From Apostichopus japonicus (Eukaryota > Echinodermata > Holothuroidea > Aspidochirotida > Stichopodidae): 64,000 nucleotides of DNA. The notes under the pieces were generated by a model. The model made no database searches. It worked only from the letters and a program-made list of their open reading frames with translations, and had not been told where the DNA came from. Location: contig NC_092574.1 of assembly GCF_037975245.1 (NCBI RefSeq), positions 18,136,713 through 18,200,712 of the forward strand, given 5' to 3'. Positions 55,130 through 64,000 of the stretch are shown here, piece by piece (the stretch's first letter is position 1; the number at the start of each line of letters is the position of its first letter). Made by a program: the position numbers and the translations under genes.

Positions 55130-55850
55130 GTACATAATATACAGACACAGTTAACGCAGCAGACACAGTTAACGCAGCAGACACAGTTAACGCAGCAGAC
55201 ACAGTTAACGCAGACACAGTCAATGCAGACACCGTTAATACAGACACCGTTAATGCAGACACAATTAATGTAGACACAGTTAATGCAGACACAGTTAATG
55301 CAGACACAGTTAATGACATACTATCTATATGTCAGCATCTCACTTGCTCTGGGTATACTTAGCCTATATGGCACATTAATCTGCAATCTTTACGTCTTGT
55401 TAACGCAGACACAGTTAACGCAGACACAGTTAACGCAGACACAGTCAATGCAGACACCGTTAATACAGACACCGTTAATGCAGACACAATTAATGTAGAC
55501 ACAGTTAATGCAGACACAGTTAATGCAGACACAGTTAATGACATACTATCTATATGTCAGCATCTCACTTGCTCTGGGTATACTTAGCCTATATGGCACA
55601 TTAATCTGCAATCTTTACGTCTTGTTAACGCAGACACAGTTAACGCAGACACAGTTAACGCAGACACCGTTAATGCAGACACCGTTAATGCAGACACCGT
55701 TAATGCAGACACCGTTAATACAGACACCGTTAATGCAGACACAGTTAATGCAGACACAGTTACTGACATACTACCTATATGTCAGCATCTTACCTGCTCT
55801 GGGTATACTTAACCTATATGGCACATTAATCTGAAATCTTTACGTCTTGA
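55130..55850. repeat. 15-bp minisatellite in a 225-bp higher-order repeat
   Basis: The basic unit is cagacacagttaatg (15 bp; variants cagacaccgttaatg, cagacacagttaacg). Blocks of it alternate with a unique spacer starting tgacatactatctatatgtc at 55314, 55539 and 55764, exactly 225 bp apart, which is fifteen times the basic unit. Both strands are open over long stretches (MQTQL and LTVSA pentapeptides) because 15 is a multiple of three; coding is unlikely. Confidence 0.93.
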
Positions 55851-56987
55851 CAAACAATTTTTTGTAGACATGCACTAGTCCAACTTGAAAGATGTATAAC
55901 TGACGTAATTACACAGCTAACAAAATATTCTCAACCGTCCGCAGAAGAAAACCAACAACATAGAAATAAGATGCATAGAAACCCTGAAATAATAGAGACA
56001 TTTTTATAACAGCCCTAAAAATGACAGAATTATATGACGGCGGTATTTTATAAATGATCGAAATGGCACACACAACCATCCGTGATAATTCGAGATTGCC
56101 TCGTTGTAGTGTTGTATAGAGTAACGTTATATAATGCATGTAGGTATATTTAGGTAGGCGACTACCAACGGGCACTATGGCGATTATATTTTGTAGCCAA
56201 CATGCATCCTGTATGCCTTGAAATGGGCTGCAAAAAATTAGCCCTGTTGACCTGCAAACGGAAGGCCTTTGACGATTGCGTTACATGTTCGGTTAGGCTA
56301 GGCAACCTTTGTCCATGAGCTTTTATCTATACACAGGCTTTCTGCAGTATAGGGAAGCAGTTTTTTTACAGTTTCTTCTTGCTTATAGTATCTCTCTGAG
56401 ATGTTTTATCGACAGCATATTTCTAAAACAGTATTCTTTTTGTGTAGAATGTACATTTTCTTTGTACAAATCGCTATCGTTAGTTCTAAACATTCATATT
56501 CCAGAATCAGTTATGAGTCTGATTTATTGTATACCAATGAATAAAACATCTTTTTATTATGGATTTGTACTTTAGCGGTAAATGTTGAAACGTTTTAATA
56601 AGAATAATCGATAATAATATATTCTTCATTTACTAGAGCCTTGATTTCAATTAAATACGTTGGCTTATATTTAAACAGTTAAATATTATTAAGGACCATG
56701 ATTTTCAAATGATTTCTTGGTAAAAAAAAAATAAAACATATTTTATTAACTTGAACAATTATTCAAGTCGTGGCGTGTACATATATATTCTGAAAGTAGC
56801 AGTTTCAAAATCGAGTAACTTAAAGATTAAAAGTGAGAAGAAGAAGAAATAATTGAAAAAAAAATCGGATATTTTACCAGGTTAGGTTATAAACAAGTGC
56901 ATTATATTAGAAAGGAATTTCCACGAACTTACATCAGTTATAAACTTTTTTACGCACTATTTCTCTATCTAGAGTAACAATGTATGA
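55851..56987. other. Gene-free AT-rich spacer
   Basis: An 88-codon ORF at 56309-56575 is hydrophobic and AT-driven, with no recognisable motif. Confidence 0.55.
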
Positions 56988-57090
56988 ATCTAAGAGACTT
57001 ACTTCGGTCAGCTTGCGGCTTTGATAAGCCAATGAGGCTTCTTCGCGAGTTACTGCTTGCATGAGGATCTTAAATACATACATACATAAA
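56988..57090 (+). mobile_element. SINE family 2, 3' fragment
   Basis: ctaagagacttacttcggtc, agcttgcggctttgataagc and caatgaggcttcttcgcgag match the 3' domain of 14777-15003 in the opposite orientation, followed by the same aaatacatacatacata tail. The tRNA-like head is absent, so it is a 5'-truncated insertion. Confidence 0.65.
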
Positions 57091-57982
57091 CTGTAACAGT
57101 TTTTCACTGTCCACTACAAAGTCCGTCCTACGCGTCCAAATCGGACCAACGCCCTCTCAATGAACTTTCCTCACCCCACCCCCCAAACACATACACAGTG
57201 TATTGGGAGGACAATGAGTGACGGACGGAAACCCAAACTAGACAATATTCCATCTGGTACCGTAGCCGCAGATGGTCGCTCTTAAAAGTACGTAAGCTGA
57301 CAAATTTCTCTGGATCGAACGCCTGGTACTATAGCAACCGGTGACTCATTCACACGACGAAATCATGTATACAAGCGAAGCTCATCAGAATTCTGCAAAG
57401 TGGGTCCATAGAGATTGAAAATGTTTATAGATAACTCCTCACCCTACCCAGACCATTGGCATAATGCTACCGAGTGAAATCGCAAACGGCCTTCCAAATC
57501 ACACATTTATTTCGCAGTTTATATCTTAAATTTGAATTTTCACCATTTCTGATTCTCAAGTTCATCCGTTCGTATACTGAACTCTTCGAGGGATCTGCAT
57601 CCGTTTCCGATCCTTTCGTTTGCGAATTAACCAGAGTACCTATAAATATCGATTAAAATGTTTCGAGATAACCTGTTGTAAGAGGGTTAGAAACCTGTCA
57701 TAGAGGTAGATGGGCCTTCTCGACTACAGAAATCACAACATGCACATGATCTTATAGACGGCCGTTTGTAATTTAGTCGTTGCGTGGCGTTATATTGATT
57801 ACTACTTGAAGACAAAAACGTCTGTTCCCCCTATAAATATCGACTGAAGTTTATACATTTTTGCAAATAGCATGCATGGCGAAACTTTACACAAAACTAT
57901 CGATTGAAGAGTTACTTTGTTAGTTGAAGAGGCAATACGATATCAGAAAATGAAACACTTATATTTAAAGATATATATATAT
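57091..57982. other. Gene-free spacer
   Basis: No recognisable feature apart from a short C run near 57180. Confidence 0.55.
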
Positions 57983-58110
57983 AAATGAAAATCGTAATGA
58001 GTTGGAAAATCAAGAACAGTGAAAAAACTTTCAGCCTCCACCGGGATTCGAACCACGGGCCTTCCGCTATCGTAATGAGTTGGAAAATCGTAATGAGTTG
58101 GAAAATCAAG
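57983..58110 (-). mobile_element. tRNA-derived SINE, family 1, truncated and rearranged copy 3
   Basis: Matches atgaaaatcgtaatgagttg through ccacgggccttccgct, then stops at 58068. It continues with two extra copies of atcgtaatgagttggaaaa before a TA repeat. The junction looks like template switching back onto the element's own segment. Confidence 0.6.
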
Positions 58111-58127
58111 ATATATATATATATATA

Positions 58128-58168
<41 letters not shown>
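58111..58168. repeat. TA microsatellite at the SINE copy 3 tail
   Basis: TA run with one TTAA interruption, then a C tract (58190-58204). Confidence 0.93.
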
Positions 58169-58169
<1 letters not shown>

Positions 58170-58204
58170 AGGACCTACAAGGACCTAAATCCCCCCCCCC
58201 CCCC

Positions 58205-59629
58205 AACCAAAAAATATGTCTAGGATAGTTGTAAATTCCGTACTTGAAGTTACTTGCTTTGGATATCAAAGATGCATATTTGAAACATATTTTAAACTGG
58301 GAAGAAAATTAATCGTTGAATATTATCCAGACACTCCCGGACTACAACTTTACTGAAGCAGCTGTATACATCCGTTGAGGCAGATTCGATACAAAAAGTC
58401 ACATATTTAACGACTACGTTGGGATTGCCTAGTTTTCTGAAAAGATCGTTTTCACAAAATAATCAGTTTTATTAAAAAATAGGGAAAAACGTTACATTCG
58501 AGGCAGCCCTTTTAATTTCTTAAAAGAACATTAGTACATTTCATCATGTCAATTTTGGGAAAAACAACCAACGAAGAAATGAACAAAATATATAGAATTG
58601 TTGATACTTTGCAGGACGGATGTTCACTTTGCGATAAGTGCCATGGGCTGTAAAACGTTTATTTCCAATGGAGTAAGAAGCGGCAACTTGAAATGGAACA
58701 CTGCAACAGTTTCCTTTACAATGAGTGCTCATCAAAGTTGTAAAGTAATAATGACTTAGGTATAAAGTGATTATTTTCAATTAACTGTGTAAAAGCCAAA
58801 TTTAATACATCCAAACATCCGCCTTTCGTCTGAACAATAAAATTTGTACCATTGAAAATGTTTCTTTTCCACTCTTAGCGAGGAAATCTATATTTCTTTA
58901 GATTTAGGAATCACTGTGAATGTACAAAATTCAGATATTCAATTGCGCAGGAAATAGTCAATTCAGTCTCCTAAGCTCTGTATATCGTACGTTTACCGAT
59001 ATAACTTTGTGGGCTCGTATCTTGTAAAAATAAATCTTCCCATATAGCGTTACCATGTCAATCTAGAATCATTTAGTAATGGTCTTGGGGTTTTCCTTAT
59101 TGGACAGAAATGTATGTTGAGAAAACTTCAAAATAGAGTTTGATGTAAGGCAGTTGGAAATTACCAAAGAAAGGTCTGTCAAAGAGTGTCTTTGATATTG
59201 ACATTCATATTACGTTAACAGGTATAATTCCCAGAAGCCTATCATCAGTTGTCCTAAGGATTAGAAACCGACAGTGTTTTCAGAGAGAGTTGATGTATAC
59301 TTAAAGACCGCGACAGATCAAGTACAAGAAAACATGAAGGTCAATCCATGTGTTTAGCCTGATATATGTCAAACTCCCTCGAAATAAAACGCCATGCACG
59401 CATATACGTGAGATTTATTATGAGAAACTACTCATAGGAATAACCTTAGATGACAGCAAATCTTGTAGACATTTTGTGTCAAGGAGAGCACATAAAGGTG
59501 TGTTTATATTAACCGAAAACTGTGAGATTGCTAACTCCTTTCTCTTGACGGTACTCGACATAAGACGTTCTTGATACTAATGTGCGAGACACGAACGGAG
59601 GGTGCACAAAGGGATAATATTAACCATAT
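58205..59629. other. Gene-free spacer
   Basis: Small ORFs (58544-58780 minus, 59350-59574 plus) show no recognisable domain or splice context. Confidence 0.55.
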
Positions 59630-60030
59630 ATTCTCTCTCTCTCCACCTCTCTCTCTATCTCCACATCTGACTCCACTCCCCCTCCACACCTCTCTCTACA
59701 CCTCCACCTCTCTCCACCTCTCTCTTTCTCCACTTATCTCTACCACCCCCCCCGCTCTCTCTCCACTTCTCTCTCCACCTACCACCCCCTTCTCTCCACA
59801 TCTCTCTCTCCACATTACCACCCCTCTCTCTCCACTTCTCTGTCTCCACGCACCTCTCTCCACCTCCACCCACCTCTCTCTCTCCACTTCTCTCTCCACC
59901 TCCCACCCCCTCTCTCTCCACTTCTCTCTCCACATACCACCCCTCTCTCTCCAATTCTCTGTCTCTCTACCACCCCCTCTCTCTGCACTTCTCTGTCTCT
60001 CTGCACCTCTCTCCAAGTCTCCGTATTTCT
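59630..60030. repeat. CT-rich low-complexity tract (ctctctccacctctc)
   Basis: About 400 bp of imperfect CTCTCTCCAC(C)T repeats, purine-free over long stretches, ending where duplication copy 2 begins. Long open frames on both strands (Ser/Leu/Pro or Glu/Arg/Trp) are compositional artefacts. Confidence 0.92.
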
Positions 60031-60040
60031 CTTTTCTATT

Positions 60041-60233
60041 TGCAAAATTATATACAAAATGGAGTGGGTGGGTTGAAGTGTGCTATATTGCACCAAATTG
60101 CATCTGAGGCCACCTGGAAATGCAAAAAATATCCAAAGGGGAGGGGGACACCCCCTCCCCTTAGACCCCTCCCCCAGCCGGCCGTCAGTCTTCAGCCCCC
60201 CCCCCCACTCAAAAGTACCTTCCTACGCCATTG
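60041..60233. mobile_element. hAT MITE, right half, in duplication copy 2
   Basis: Homologous to the right half of the element at 17677-18036, ending TTCCTACGCCATTG, with the same flanking caactaat at 60234-60241. It retains the intact aaggggaggggg/ccccctcccctt foldback that copy 1 has lost. The left half is missing, replaced by CT-rich sequence. Confidence 0.75.
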
Positions 60234-60557
60234 CAACTAATCATCGTACAAGTAGGCTGCTATACATTCGGTCTGTCGTGACGTAGCCTCACTAAGTCAA
60301 TTACATATAGGCTTTTATTGCGTGACGACTAGGTTACTTGATTACACGTTAATGGTAAAATGGTAGTGTGGTACACAAGACCCGCACGTATAATGCAACT
60401 GCAAAAATCAAAATATATTTTCCTCTGAGACTTAAAAGAGCTTTAAAAAAAAACCCATTCGTAAACGCTTCTGCTAGTTAACTGTAATTTGTCCCTAGTT
60501 TTCACTGATCTTACTGTGGAATTTATGAGCACAGGCCGGTTTGTTATCGTGATACAG

Positions 60558-60559
<2 letters not shown>

Positions 60560-60612
<53 letters not shown>
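60560..60612. repeat. TA microsatellite at the contraction junction of duplication copy 2
   Basis: A single TA run joining the two blocks that in copy 1 are 3.4 kb apart. Confidence 0.95.
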
Positions 60613-60613
<1 letters not shown>

Positions 60614-61937
60614 CATATAGCATAGGATATCTTAAGCCTTTGTTATTTTAATATTTTATTTTAATTATTTATTTTTAGTCTGTAAATGCTATTTTTAAAT
60701 TGGCATCCCATATCTTTTTGTAGCACGGTTAACAATAAACAATCTCAATAAATAGTATTGATAGCATACTAACACATCATATATATTTTAAGTGATATGG
60801 CCGGTGTGTATCGGTTTTATAAGCATAACGAGTGGTAGTTGTGGAATGAGAAAGTGCCCCTCTGATGTTGTGCCCACCCCCCACTTTTTGGAAGCTTCCT
60901 ACTCCTGACAATGGGTCAACCTCTCAGGTGGGATACACACATATACCGTACTCTAGTTGTGCCCCTCATCCTACTTAGAGCATCAGGGGTTACAGCTTTG
61001 CACAGCTTCAGCTCAGTGCATTTAACTTAGAGATCTTCCAAGAAACTTTACAACCGGAAATGAGAGCTGTCAATATTTTTCCCGTTAAATTAATTTGGCC
61101 TGTATTCCCATGTTTGATGTTTCGACAACCGCGGAGTGAAAGACATTTCTTATCACCAGTCGTCTGCTTTATCAGCACGGCTTAACCTGATCAGTAATTG
61201 CTATTGAAGACAAGAAAAGCCATGTTGGTACTTTGTGGTTCAGTTCAGTTCTCTCGAGGAAAGATAGATTCATAAACCTTCTCCGATTCGACGTGTGAAA
61301 ATGGAGTCCTTTAAAGTTCATCTTTGTTGAAACTTTGCAAAGTAATTTTCAAGTATTTCACCCAATCAATTGGGGGGGGGGGGGGGGTGGGGGGATATAT
61401 TGCGAAGGATAGAATTACACATCCTCTTCAACAACATCCTCTCAACACATATTTAGTTGAGGAGATCATTTCTCTTGCCGAATGTGTTGCTGTGTATAAG
61501 CTAAACCATGAAATCTAACTATATAACGACATTTGTTTTATTTAACGATATGGGATCATTGGAAACATAGTACCGTACACTTATTTCTTCGGAGATAATT
61601 TCAACTGTTTTTCAACAGCCATTATTTTGCTTAACAGTGCAATATGTGACTTCATCATTATAACTATGAAGAATGCGATGTTTACGAATTTTTCAAGATC
61701 GGTTGCATTCAATAATTACGTTCTTACTAACGTTTGGCCTCTGTGAAAAACAAAATGGTTAAATTCCCAGAAATGAATTACTAAACTTCCCAAAAATAAA
61801 TAAAACGCTTTATATGATGTGAAAAATCTTTATCGCCATCGATTTTATTAAATTATAGGCTTAATAGGTTCCCGTAATTACTGGTAAATTATGCCAAACC
61901 AAATTCTACCAGATAGATCGGTTAGTTACTGAGATGG

Positions 61938-62061
<124 letters not shown>

Positions 62062-62115
62062 AATTGAATGTGTAACAAGTGGTATGACAGATATATAGTA
62101 TATCAAGAAAGAATA

Positions 62116-62253
62116 ACACACCAGAAAAATTCCACTTCACGACCGGTTTCGTCCTTTTGGGACTCATCAGGCGAAGGTAGGAATCGAACCCCGAATCTTC
62201 GTGTCACGAACCTAAGCCCGTACCACTCGACCACAGTGATTCTACTGGTGTGT
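62116..62253 (-). mobile_element. SINE-like cassette: tRNA-like promoter plus hammerhead (copy B, duplicate of copy A)
   Basis: Same architecture as copy A: terminal ACACACCAG (62116-62124) and CTGGTGTGT (62245-62253), A box at 62223-62233, B box at 62180-62190, hammerhead at 62129-62184. It arose with the surrounding segmental duplication and is not an independent insertion. It differs at stem I position 2.1 (C instead of U), which gives a stronger G-C pair next to the core. Confidence 0.7.
62129..62184 (-). ncRNA. Predicted type I hammerhead ribozyme (copy B)
   Basis: CUGAUGA, stem II GUCC/GGAC and GAAAC are all intact. Stem I is CUUCGC/GUGAAG with a single G-U wobble, so this copy is the better folded of the two. 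Predicted cleavage is 3' of C17, between 62141 and 62140 on the minus strand. Confidence 0.7.
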
Positions 62254-62324
62254 CAAAGCGCAAGGGGTGCACTCTGTACAATCTTAATACTTGGGTAATA
62301 CGCCCTTAATGACAGTTATTCAAA

Positions 62325-63901
<1,577 letters not shown>

Positions 63902-64000
63902 TATATATATTTATATATATATATATATATATATGTATATGTATTGTGAACATCGTTATTTGATCTACTCCAAAAACGGCTGTGTTATTTCATTTAAATT

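Noticed and set aside
55053-55834. MQTQL and LTVSA pentapeptide-repeat proteins
   Set aside because: The 15-bp minisatellite is a multiple of three, so frames stay open on both strands; no start context, splice signal or unique domain.
55130-55850. CRISPR-like repeat-spacer layout
   Set aside because: Eukaryotic DNA; 15-bp head-to-tail units with no variable spacers between individual repeats.
59571-60107. 178-codon Ser/Leu/Pro-rich ORF and Glu/Arg-rich ORFs opposite
   Set aside because: Compositional artefacts of the CT-rich tract.

Overview
This is eukaryotic (metazoan) DNA: AT-rich, intron-containing, sparse in genes and dominated by microsatellites, foldback DNA transposons, tRNA-derived SINEs and decayed LINEs. 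The mix, together with an isolated receptor gene, suggests a marine invertebrate deuterostome. An echinoderm, perhaps a sea cucumber, is my best guess from recollection of similar repeats, but the window alone does not prove it.

Two genes can be supported. (1) Positions 378-12830 (+) hold the last six coding exons of a cyclic-nucleotide-binding-domain protein of the CNBD2 type. I assembled them from splice signals; the phases match at every junction and the product is 300 codons ending in TAA. The 5' part lies outside the window. The terminal exon is preceded by two decayed tandem copies of its own 5' half. (2) Positions 34000-35019 (+) hold an intronless 339-residue class A (rhodopsin-like) GPCR, probably with a 5'-UTR intron. 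It lacks the usual TM3-ECL2 cysteine pair.

Retroelements: an L1/Tx1-like LINE relic (39850-43011, -), two 5'-truncated CR1/L2-like LINE tails (28570-29410 and 45003-46285, -), a Penelope-like reverse transcriptase fragment (37200-37850, -) and four tRNA-derived SINE families. One SINE family shares its 3' tail with the CR1/L2-like LINE. Another carries an apparent hammerhead ribozyme fused directly to the tRNA-like B box (23211-23348 and 62116-62253, -; a broken third copy lies near 21440). This is the most unusual item in the window.

DNA transposons: a 2.95-kb hAT-like element (8631-11578) containing seven 137-bp tandem units, each with a perfect 12-bp foldback; a 360-bp hAT MITE with an 8-bp target duplication (17677-18036); a 232-bp relative (4201-4432); a 1.4-kb hAT-like element inserted in a TA repeat (62497-63901); a TTAA-flanked element (49814-50419); and two copies of a long-inverted-repeat foldback family (about 14055-14365 and 28181-28488).

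A segmental duplication links 17867-23426 with 60041-62328. The second copy lacks about 3.4 kb that in the first copy lies between two TA repeats. The rest is mostly satellite, minisatellite and microsatellite DNA, plus unannotatable AT-rich spacer. No canonical tRNA, rRNA or CRISPR array was found.
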